Assembly: GCA_008360975.2 (NCBI GenBank)
Contig: CM039198.1
Coordinates: 10,002,547-10,066,546 of the forward strand
Source of the DNA: Lichenostomus cassidix
Taxonomy: Eukaryota > Chordata > Aves > Passeriformes > Meliphagidae
Reading direction: 5' to 3'
Length of the DNA: 64,000 nucleotides
Shown here: positions 41,999-53,900 of the stretch, one piece after another
Position numbering within the stretch: position 1 is the first letter of the stretch
How the letters are laid out: every line of letters begins with the position of its first letter
The notes under the pieces: model-generated
Database searches by the model: none
What the model was told of the DNA's origin: nothing
Seen by the model: the letters and a program-made list of their open reading frames with translations, nothing else
Position numbers and translations under genes: made by a program

Positions 41999-44900
41999 TA
42001 AATGGATATATATATATATATATATGGATATGTCTATGTATCTATATATGTAAATACTACTCCCATTAACAAACTTTGTCTGTTCCAAGAGCTCCCAACC
42101 TGCCTTCTTGGCCACTGGGCTGGGGCAAATTTTCCCTGACAGTCTGGCATTTCCTCCTCTGTATGGTTCCTATACAACCTGTTGTCCATGTGTGTTTCTG
42201 CTTGCACTGCCTGCAGAATGGTCACAGGAACATTGACTCTGTGCTCCACTTGCACTTTACATAAATTGGTGTTTGTGACAAAACATGGCACTGTCCCTCC
42301 AGTTCATACTGAGAATAATCAGGAAGGCAAGGTTTGAATATCCAGCACCATTTCAGTGGAGCTGAGTGAATTCTGTTCATTGCATTTGGAAATTGCATTT
42401 GGCTAAAATACACAAGTTTCTCCATCTCAAACAGCTTCTGACTGTCAGCTTGAATTTGCGGAAGATTTTCAATTGGGAGAAAAAAAGAAGAAAAAGAGAA
42501 GTTTGATGACTTAATAGATGGAGGGCCATGGGGGATACCTGTCAGTCACCTCATCCAGGGCTGTGTCACAGCACAGAGCCCTGGAGAGCACATCAAGGCA
42601 GGGACCACAGGCAGAGCTGGCCTGGGGAATTCAGAGCAGGAATGCTAAAGCTCTCCTCACAGACTGGATTGCTTTTATGGAAATCATTTCACAGAAATTA
42701 TTAAATTACGACTATAAAATTATAAAAAATCAGTTGGAGCCTCTGCATAGATTATAAAATACTCGAGTTGTAATAAAGCAGTGCAGTGTTTCTCACAGTC
42801 TTATTTGAGAAATAATTAGATCAATCTAGGAAAATCATGAAGGGAGCTGAATAAAGGCAATGCTGTGAAGAAGAAAACAGGGCTTGTATTTCAGATAGGA
42901 CAGTGAGGGTTCCACAAGTGGGATCATCTGAACCCCCTCACCTGGGGGGTAACGTGGGAGTTAAAGAGGATAAAAGGGAGGCAGACAGAGTTCACCACAG
43001 GGCTCTCAGACAGGACAGGTGAGCAGACCTGGGAAATAACAGCAAGTTCATTGTCAGAGTGGGAAAATCTCACTCTTACATGGTGGCGGTGTGGATGGAT
43101 AACTGAAGAACAGGGACTGTGTTTTCCAGGTAGGGTTTGTGCCATTCCAGCCATGGGGGAATGTGCTGTAATGCACAGCAGGGCTCCTCACCTGTGCAGG
43201 AATCCCAAACACCTGAGAAGGAAGAGGCCTTTCCTGGGAATGTGGGTCAGAGCCTTGAGTTTTGATCTCAGTGCAAATGCCCATTTCCTCCTGTCCTCCC
43301 TGCAAAGATGTCCAGCCCTTCACTTAAACACAGTTCTGTCCAGCAGGACTTGGCAGGTAGAAAAAAACTGGGCACAATCTGAATTGCCACCAAACTGGGG
43401 TTTTTTTCATCAGCATTGTCCTCTGCACAGCTCTCAGCAGAGATGGGCATTGATTGCTGCCACGTCTCCTGGACTGACATTCTACATCCCGCTCAGAATA
43501 CAATTTCCCAGTGAATAAAATATGTATTGAAAAGCAGTGGGCAGAGAAATAGGAAAATACTCCTATTAATGAGAGACTGTGTATGCTTCAATTTAGCTGC
43601 CGCATCAACCGTATCCTGGAGTCGCCCCGGGGGAACGCGCTGCTGCTCGGCGTGGGGGGCAGTGGGAAGCAGAGCCTGACCAGGCTGGCAGCCTTCCTCA
43701 GCTCCCTGGAGGTCTTCCAGATCACCCTGAGGAAAGGCTACAGCATCCCTGACCTGAAGGTGGGTGACTGGAGAGGCTGAGGTGGAGGGGAAGGAAATAA
43801 AGAGCAGAATTGCTCTGAAAATGTGTTGGATATTGAGGGACAGAATCGAGGAGATGAGCATGAGTCCAGGTGTGCCCAGGTGGGCAGGAGGCCAAGGGCA
43901 CCTGGGCTGTCCCAGCACTGGGGTGGCAGCAGGGCCAGGGCAGTGCCTGTCCCCTGTGCTGGCACTGCTGGGGCACCTCCAGTGCTGGGGCAGCTCTGGG
44001 ACCCTCAGGACAAGAGGGACATGGAGGGGTTGGAGATGTCCAGGGAAGGGAACAGAGCTGGGAAGGGTCTGGAGCACCAGGAGAGGCTGAGGGAGCTGGG
44101 AAAGGAGCTCAGCCTGGAGCAAAGGAGGCTCAGGGGGACCTTGTGGCTCTGCACAGCTGCTGACAGGAGGGGACAGCCAGGGGGTCAGGCTGTGCTTCAG
44201 GGAACAGGGACAGGAGGAGAGGGAACAGCCTCAGGCTGGGCCAGGGGAGGCTCAGGGTGGATATTGGGGAATATTTCTTCACTGAAAGGGCTGTTAGCCC
44301 TGCCACCGCCCATGGAAGTGTTCAAGTCCTCACCCCTGGAGGGATTTAAAAGCCATGTAGATGTGGCACTTGGGGACATGGGTTAGTGATAGCCTTGGCA
44401 GCTCTGGGGGAACAGTTAGACATGATGACCTTGGAGAGTTCTTGCAACCTAAATAATTCTGTGATCCTGAGATACTGAAACACTCCAGACATGTCATGGT
44501 GCTGTGGAGAGGAGCAAATGCCTTACTGGACTGTGTCTGCACAGGGCTGCAGCCAGAGCTGGGGTATCCTGGCAGAGATCTGAGCTGGCCAGGCCTGAGA
44601 ACATCCCAGCCTAGCCCTGAGTGTCAGCCTCAGCTGTGCTGATGAACCCCAGTTACTTCTAATTAAACCAAGACACGGTAATTAGCTCATCTGTGAAGTG
44701 CCCGTTGTGGAGTGATTTGGAGGTGGAAAAAGAGCAGGAGAGAGTAGGAGAGTTCCCAAATGCTATGCAGTTCTTCCTCTGTTTTTTTGTGTATGGAAGG
44801 GACTGAGTGGATGGGGGATGCTTCACTACAGACAACATCTGCCTGCGCTGATATTTCTGCACAGGCTAGTGAGCTTAAGAATTGTAAATTAACAATTTGG

Positions 44901-47900
44901 AAAATCACTGAAAGGGTTTTAAAGTATTTTAGCTGCTGACAAAATGCTCTGTAGCACAAATGTTGTGCAAATGGCAGTCACAGTCACTTCACTCTGTTCT
45001 GTCTGGGAGATGTGATGACTGATGTCCCCAAGTTCCTTCCCCACCAGAGGCACGACCTGAAGTGACCTGTGGTTGTGTGCAGGTTCTTTTCCCCATGTCA
45101 CAAAACCTGTCCCACCATTTGTTGGGTATTTTCAGCCCAGCTCCTGGGATTTTCTAGCCCCTACCTGTCCATTTACTGCCCATCTTCCTAGCCTGTGCCT
45201 CCAGCAAGGAATAGAGCTCACTACAGGCATTAATAAACTTGTTTTCAAAGCATCTCTTTGCCTCTCTGTTTGTGCAGGTGGGAGATAAGTTGGTTTTCCC
45301 TTCACTCTTTATTAATTTTCAAAGAATTTATGAAGCATAGAATCCCAGAATGGTTTGGTTTGGAATGGACCTTAAAGCTCAACTCATTCCACTCTCTGCC
45401 ATGGCAGGGACACCTTCCACTGTCTCAGGCTTGTCCAAGCCCTGTCCAGCCTGGCCTTGGACAATTGTAGGGGTCCAGGGGCAGCCACAGCTTCTCTGGG
45501 CACCCTGTGCCAGGGCCTCCCCACCCTCACAGTCAGGAATCTCTTCCTAAGATAAAATGCAGACTTTTTTATTTTCTTGGCTATGAAGAGCAAGACAGTG
45601 ACAGATTCCCCTGTCTACCGTTGGCCCTTCCCTCTCTTATCACTGATCTCATCCAAATTTCCAGTAATGAAAGTAGCAAATCATTCTCTTGGAAAATGCA
45701 GGTGTGTTTGCTGAATTTCTAAGAGAGTTTCTGAACCATTGTCCAGAGCATTCCTTTAGGATCCACCCTCCATGTTCCTGGTACCTTGCTTGGAGGGGCA
45801 GGAAGAAAAGGATGGAGGCTCAGTTGGATGAACATCCTATTCCAACCCAAACTGTTCTATGATGATTTATCTCATGAACAATTTGGATTTCAAAAAGATG
45901 GTGTCCTCTAGCGGGAGGATGGTGTAGCATTTCCAGGCAAGCAGGCATGGGAATGTGGACAACCCCAGTCTCCACAGCCAGGGATTGCATTGAGTCTTCA
46001 GCCACATCCCTGCTGACCTCTCAGTGGTTCAGCCACAGACATTGCAGTGCTGGCCAGGACATTCTCCTAATTTCTGTGTTAGACAGACCTGGTCATAATG
46101 TCAAGTCTGACTTGGTGACATCTGACAATGACAACAGCCATGAACTGCCCATTGGCCCAGAGAGTTTGACCACGAGGGTAGAGATTGGCCAACGTTCAGT
46201 TTCCTGCTAATATATTGCAATTGTTTTGTTCCCAGCAACTGGGAATGTTCTGAATTATCCTGTTGGTAGTTCGTGCTTTGCAGAATGGAGGTGTAAGCCC
46301 TCCTGGTTTCCCACCTGCAGGCAGACCTGGCTAACCTGTACCTGAAGGCAGGGCTGAAGAACGTGGGCTCTGTGTTCCTGCTGAGCGACGCGCAGGTGGC
46401 AGACGAGCAGTTCCTGGTGCTGGTCAACGACTTCTTGGCATCAGGTACAGCCTTTGTGCTCTGCTTCCTCCTCTCCCCCTCTCCAGTGGAGTTCTGCTCC
46501 TGGTAGCACCTGGAATTCCATATATAATGATGAAATGAGCTGGAAGTTACATGGGTTGAGCTCTCGAGAAAAGCCATGCTGAGGCCTCCCTGGGGAGGAA
46601 CACTCCATCAGCTGGGAGATTTCTTGTCTTTCCCTCATGCCTTGTAGCTGTTTTTCCATATGTCATGGGATTCTGCACATAGTTGTTATGGGACATGTCT
46701 GTTGGGATGTTGCAGCTGGGGACAGAGCTAAAGGAATGTATGACCAGGTGAGGAGTTTCACCTGTGCATCTCATGCATCCACCTCATAAACCAGGGCTGT
46801 TTCTAGATAGACGATTTGACTGGAGTGTCTGTGAGCTGGAGAATGAAGCAAAGCCACTGAGTGACTGTGTGTTTCTCACCTGGGTGCTTATCCCATTCCA
46901 GTCCTTTCCCTGTTGTTTTTCCAGATGCATTTAGGTTTTTGAGTTGCTGCTCACCCAAACCATTGCAGAGCAGTCAGTGTCCCTGGCAGTGCTGTTTCCC
47001 TGCAGATCACAGCACAGCTGTGTGTGGATGAGCATTCCCTGTGCTAGGTGTGCCACAGTTCCTGGGCACCTGGGAGTGCAGCTGGTGTCACCAGGACCAC
47101 AGGAGGACACCTGGAGTGGGCATGTCCACCTTTGTCCTGGCAAATCCCTGCCACTGCCTGCCTGCCACTTTTTGCCAGGTGGGGAAGGTACCAGCTGGGT
47201 CAGGTCCCTCCAGGGATGGGGAGAGGTGAGGAATCAGCAGCATAATTGTTTGTCAATAGCTCCAGAGGTGACATATGTGGCTATAAATTGGTGGTCAGGT
47301 GGCTTCAGTGGATAACAAGCCCTGCCTGTGATGATTTTGTAACCAGGAGCAAGGACAAGTTGTTGTGGAGGGTTGGGAGGAGCTCCCACCAACTCTTCTG
47401 TGTGGTGGAGATGCACCAACACCTGATGACTGAAGGTGATACTCAGGAGAGAGCTGAGGTTCTTCATCCTGAAGAAGAGAAGGCTCTGGGGAGACCTTAG
47501 AGTGCCAGAGGGGCTACTGGATAGCTGGAGAGGGACTTGGGACAAGGGATGGAGTGCCAGGACAAGGGGAAATGGCTTTAAGCTGGTAGAGGGCAGCTTT
47601 AGAGTAGATGTTAGGAAGAAATACAGAGGCAATGTAGGAGGCTGAGATTCCCCCTGAGGTGAGCAAGTGCTCCCCAGTGAGTGCTGGCAAATGGCTCTGG
47701 CTGCTCTGCTCTGCAGCCTGGCTTTCCTTCTTTCTTACTTGTTTCACTTGTTATCATCATCTAGAAAGCTAGAGCAAAATATACCTTTTAATCTTTTTTA
47801 TAAACGAGCAGATCTCTGATTAGTGTATTTCCCTAAGTGATTAGTGTTCATGTTGAAAGTATCTGACTCAATAATGATGATTTTAATCAAATCAGAAGCC

Positions 47901-50900
47901 AGAAAGGAAGTGAATATGTGACAAATTAGGGAACGCTACAAAGATACTTGGTTGGATGCATTTTTGGCAACCAACTGCTTAACTATTAACTTCTAAAAGT
48001 GTTTTCAAGATTTTTAACTTTTAAAATGTTTTGGTGATCTGAGAATTATTTGGTTCCTGCCGGAAATGGCCCTGAGCAGCTGCAGAAATTTTACATGTAA
48101 TTAATGCATTTGCACAACTACAATCATTTTATATCATGTATCGCATATTAGGGATTTGAATATTTCTTTTGTAATCTAATTAGACTGTAGAGCTAAAAAA
48201 AATTGGTTTTTCTGTACTTTGACTCTATTCTGTGTTCCTTACCCTTGTGTTTTATAAGGAAGTTTGCTCTCACAGGTGTTTATTTTTCTGCAGAATGACA
48301 TTCTGTGCCCCTTTGGTGCTGCTGGGGCCCAGGGGCACCTGGTGCAGTGGTTTTATCTGAGGAAGGGACTCCCCTGAGTCCCTGAAGAGGGAGGCAGCAG
48401 CTTCCCTTTGCTCTACAGCAACCTCCAGCCCTGTAAACCCAAATGTGCCCTCTTCTCCCAGGGGAAATCCCAGATCTCTTCCCTGACGATGAAGTTGAAA
48501 ACATCATCAGCAGTGTGAGGAATGAAGTCAGAGGCCGGGGGCTGGTGGACTCCAGGGAGAATTGCTGGAGGTTTTTCATCGAGCGTGTTCGGCGGCAGCT
48601 GAAGGTGAGATGGAGCAGGAGGGGCTGCTGCTCCCCACCCAGCGTGCTGCAGATCTGTGGGGTGTTTTTTAAGGGTACTCACGGACTCTAGGATGGTATG
48701 GTAAAGACACTTTATTGTAAAAATTTAGGGTTTTAAACTGTTAGTTTGTTACGAGTTTCCATACTTGTGAGGCACAACAAATTTGCAACCAAATGCAACA
48801 CAACAGGAACAACATCAGGTGTAACCAACCACAGCCCACAACCACAGCACTGATTGGTTCTAATAATTGCTTTACAATTATCTAACTTGCTTTTCACCTC
48901 TAGTTTAGCTAAGTCATTCCCAGAATACTTTTCTAGTTAGCCAAAGTAACAGAAGTGAGCAAGGATTTTACAAGGGCAGCAAAGCCCTCACTTTGCAAGG
49001 CCTTTCTGCTCCACAGCAGGTGTGTGGGGTGGGGATGCTCTGGGCTGCAGCCTGACAGGTTTTACTCCCTGCTCCTGCCATGAAGGTGCACTAAAGTGTG
49101 GGACACACTGTCTGTGTCATCACCTGGGGGCCTTGAGGAAGCACAGTGGGTGCAGCACAGAGGCTGCTGCTCCCTCAGCTGCTGGGGTGGGCTGCTCCCT
49201 GAGACCTGAGGTGGGCTGCAGGAGCAGATGCCAGCCCTGCTCTCAGCCCTGCCTCCTCTCCTGCCCCCTGCCATGCTCTGCAGGTTGCGCTGTGCTTCTC
49301 CCCCGTGGGCGCCAGGCTGCGCCTCCGCAGCAGGAGGTTCCCAGCCCTGGTCAGCTGCACCACCATCGACTGCTTCCAGCAGTGGCCTCGGGACGCCCTG
49401 GAGTCTGTCAGCCTCTGCTTCCTGCGGGACATGGGCACCCTGCAGGTGAGAGCCTGGGGACAGGGCCGGGCACAGCCAGGACAGTGCCGTGCACACCACT
49501 ACACTGGGCACACCAACACCCCACCAGATGGGAACTCAGTACTCTTTAAGGGCACACATGGACTGTATGAAGGTATGGTGAAGACACTTTATTGCAAAAA
49601 TCCAGGGTTCTTAAACTGTTAGTTTTTTATGAGTTTCCATACTTGTGAGGTACAACAAATGTGCTTAACCAACACCACAGACCAGATAGGAACATCAGGT
49701 GTGACCAACCACAGCCCCATGGTGTGAGCACTGATTGGTTCTAATCATTTTACAATTATGGAACTTGGTTTTCACCTCTAGTGTCACTGAGTCATTCCCA
49801 GACTGCTTTTCTAGTTAGCCAAAGTAACAGAAGCAAGCCAGGATTTCACAAGGGCAGCAAAGCCCTCACTTTGCAAAGCCTTTCTGCTCCACAACAGGCA
49901 CTACTGCAGGGAGGGTTGGATTGTTCCAACACATCCAGAACAGCCCATATCTGTCCAGAGGGCATCAGTGGTACCACTGAAGTGCATTAAACTCAACCAA
50001 ACCATTCTTGAGGCACATTCCAGGTGTTTTGGAGAGAGCCATGGACCTCGGCAGCAGAGCCACAAGCACCACGCTGTGTGCTGGGAGCTGGTGTGTGACA
50101 GGGTGCTGATGGCACTGCCAGGGAAAGGACGGCTCTGCCAGCACAGGGACAGTTCCAAACTCACCCAAGAAATACCGTGGTGCTCCTGAGAGGACATGTG
50201 GGAGCACACACTCTGCTCTCCCCACTTGTGTCGGAGCCTCTGGAATTCTCAAGGGCAAAAATAGGTCAGGTTCTCAGTGATGACAACCTGCTACTAGAAT
50301 AGAGATTCATTTCTGTTTATTTAGTTTTCCTGGGCAGGATTTAGGAAGAATAAAGTCTACAGCGTTTCTTTTTAGGAGTGTTCACTTTTCCCATTTGTAC
50401 AGGAGAAAAGCCCAAATTTATACTTAAAAGAGCTGCTATTTTGTAGAGAAATTGCTTGGAATAAGATAACATGTGAGATAAAAAGATATGAAAAGAGGTA
50501 TAAAGTACACGAGCAACAAAGTTATTTTAGAGATAAGAGTGAAAAGGGATCAGCTTAGGTGTTACATCCTGGATTGTGCTGCAGCAGAATGAAAAGTTAC
50601 CCAATCCCTTTATATTCAGCACAGACCTGTGTTATATATAGTTTTCTATTTAAAATAGTTTCTCCCATCTTACTTTTAGGACTCAGTGAAAGACTCAATA
50701 AGCAAATTCATGGCCCATGTCCACATCAGTGTCAACGAGGTGTCGCGGCTGTACCTGAGCAACGAGCGCCGCTACAACTACACCACCCCCAAGTCCTTCC
50801 TGGAGCAAATCAAACTCTACCAGAACTTGCTGCTGAGAAAGGACAAGGATTTAAAGGCAAAGATGGAACGGCTGGAGAATGGCCTGGAGAAGCTCAAGAG

Positions 50901-53900
50901 CACTTCTGCACAGGTAAAAAGATTTGGGGTTTGAAGGGGTTGGGTTTGCTTGTTTCTTTTGTCTGGTTTGAGGGAGAACTTTACAGGGAAAAATCTGTCC
51001 TGGATCCTGGCTCTGGTCTGGCTTGAGCTGGGTTCCTGGAGGAGCAGAAGTGATGCTCTGCACTGGAAAGGAGAATGGAGAGATGTGTGTCCAATCTCTG
51101 CTGTTTGGGAGGTAACCGAAAGATCACAGTAGATAAAATGAGATTGGGATCCAGCTGGCTCTGTCATCATCTTTTAATGGTTAAATTTCAGCTGAGGTAA
51201 CAAAACAGCTTAGAAAATACAGGACAGTCACTGATTTTTGGAGTTACATCCAGGAAATCTACAATAACTTCAGCAAGACTCTTTCCAACTAAATAGTGCA
51301 CGTTCTTAAAATGAGGCTAATGTTCATTTTTCCTTCCGTTATGTTATCCACCTTTAAGGAAAGGTAATGCCTGTCTGAAATGCACATTAGTCATCCCAAA
51401 ATCCCCCTGATAAATACTCACACTGGCATTCTCCTCAGGTAATGACTGGAAGTGTTCTGGGTATTTCCCAAACCTCTCTGCAGTGACACCTACATCTCTT
51501 CCTACACTCCCATTTTTCTCTCCATTTCCTATTCTATTAACTCTTACAAATGTTTACTCACAAAACTTCTGCAGTGGCAAGTGGGGCTCTCCTGAAGCTG
51601 CTCTGGAGGGATGCAGGGGAGTTGATGAGAATGAAGGACTGGCAGCTCCATCCCCTTCCACACCTCTGCTCTGGGAAGTGCTGGGGACATCAATCATGTC
51701 TGTCACACTCGAGGGGACACACAGCTGCCTGGAGGGTGATGGATGGGCTGGCTTGGTGCCTCTCAGTGCTGATATCTCCATCTCCCTTCAAACAGCCTCT
51801 GCTCACCGAGCAGGGCAGGGCTGGGAGGACACAAGGGGTGAGGACATGCCATGTCCCCTGGGCAGGTTTCAGCATCTCCTTTGTAAGCAGAGAGCACCCG
51901 TGGCACCCACCAGAGCAATGAGGCTGTGCCCTCACTGCCCAGCACACCTCACCTCCCTCACCTCACCTCCCTTCACCTCCCCATGCAGGAAATAATTCTC
52001 ATGACCTCTGGAGTGCTGCTGTTTTTGAGGATTTCCCAGTGGTGGATAAGATGGATTAGGTTTATTTTTTATTGGGACCAACTAATATGAAATGAATCTT
52101 CAGAGAACAAGTCCCTGTGTCTGTTGTGACACATAGGAATCCTTCTGGATTCTTCAGGCTTCTCTTCAGTGGGTGCTGTGTGGGCAGGGTTCTCTGATGA
52201 GCCACAAAGCAGTGGCTGGGAAGTGGTGGAGGACTTGGAGGCAATGGGAAGGATGGGAAAATCAAATCCCAAGAAGGGTGAAAGAGCACAAGGTGTGTGT
52301 CTGGTTGGAGTGAGGCTGGGGTGAGAGGTGCCTGCTTGTGCAGGTAATTAAGATGCAAAGCAGTGAGGACAAATATGTCAAATTCAAATCTAAAATTAGC
52401 ACTGGGGGCCTAAAATTAAACACCTAAATTGCCAAATGTGCGCAATAATCAAAACTGCTGTTGATTTGAACCTGAAGTGTGGATATTTGTTGGTATTGGA
52501 AATCATACCAGCATGTTCAGTCTTGAAAATGGATTTAAAAGGCTGAACTTTACATTCACTCATGGAAATGCCTGGTCTTAGGGCTGAGGAAGATGAGTCC
52601 TCTCACTCAGCTGTGTCATCTGCAGGTTGTGCTCCTGGTGCTTGGAAGTGATGTGCTGGGGGGGGAGGGTGGTACTTTCAAAGTAAAGGTGGAGGACTGT
52701 GATCCCTGGGTATCACCTGGTGGTGCCTTAGCTCTGAGGACTGGTGCTGATCACTGGCCCACACACTCCCTGCTGCTCAGCTGCCATGGCAAGTTAAGGA
52801 TGAGGTTTGTGTGTTTCTGTAGGCTCAGAGTGGCCTCAGCACGAGGGGCTGTTGTACCAGGAGGTGCAGGTATTTTTGACTTTGCTGTTCCAGTGTCAAA
52901 ACAACCTCTCTGCCTACTTTTACTGTTCTTCCCCTACCCTTTTTAATTTTTTTTTCTGTGGAGATTTTGACACCTTGATGCTGTTGACCAACTTTCCTCC
53001 TGCAGCAATGTTTTCCATCAGTTTGCAAGCATCTCTCCCTGCAGACAGCAGCATCCTCAGCACTCAGGGAAGCTGAAGCCTCCTTCCTATTAGGACATAA
53101 TGGATTGGGAAGATGTGTGGGATGAGTCACTTGTTTTTCAGAGTGCTGTGTGCCACGAAGAGGTCAGCGCCCATTGCTGAGTAATTCTGAGGATGGCTTT
53201 GCTTAATATTGCATCACTGGATTCCAGATTTGAGTCTGGCTGGTGCTATCAATTAATCGCTGACCTTTTGATGTATTTTTGTGTTCTTGAAACAAGGCAG
53301 GGACAATCAGATAAAATGAGTCTTCTGGGAGGCTGCCCTCCAGGTTTTCTTCTCTTTAATAATTTTTCTCATGCTGTTCTGGTGGTAGGCAAGGGCTTCT
53401 CCCTTCCTTTCCCTGATGAAGTCACAGCACATTACCCTTGAATCTCTCATTTGCTTTGCTCTTTCCCTTTCCACCTCACATTACTAATTGCTTATCAGAT
53501 TGCTCTGCACTCAGGAAGCTGCTCACAGGTTTCTCATAGAATCACAGAATGGTTTGTGTTGGAAGGGATCTTAAATGTCATCCCATCCCACCCCAGCCAT
53601 GGCAGGGACACCTTCCACTATCCCAGGCTGCTCCAAACTCCATCCAGCCTGGTCTTGGACACTTCCAGGGATCCAGGGGCAGCCACAGCTTCTCTGGGCA
53701 CCCTGTGCCAGGGCCTGACCTCCCTCACAGGGAAGAATTTCATCCTGATATCCCATCTAACCCTGCCCTCCTTCAGATTAAAGTCATTCCCCTTTGTCCT
53801 ATCACTGCAGGCCCTTGCAAATAGTTCCTCTCCAGTGTCCTTGCTTTTTAAAAATCCTGCCCATGTCTCCAGTCATTTCCCCTTCCATCTCTGCGTGGTT

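Noticed and set aside
48664..49896. A provirus with two LTRs
   Set aside because: The interval between the LTR copies contains a host exon and no gag, pol or env-like sequence, so these are separate solo LTRs or a duplication.
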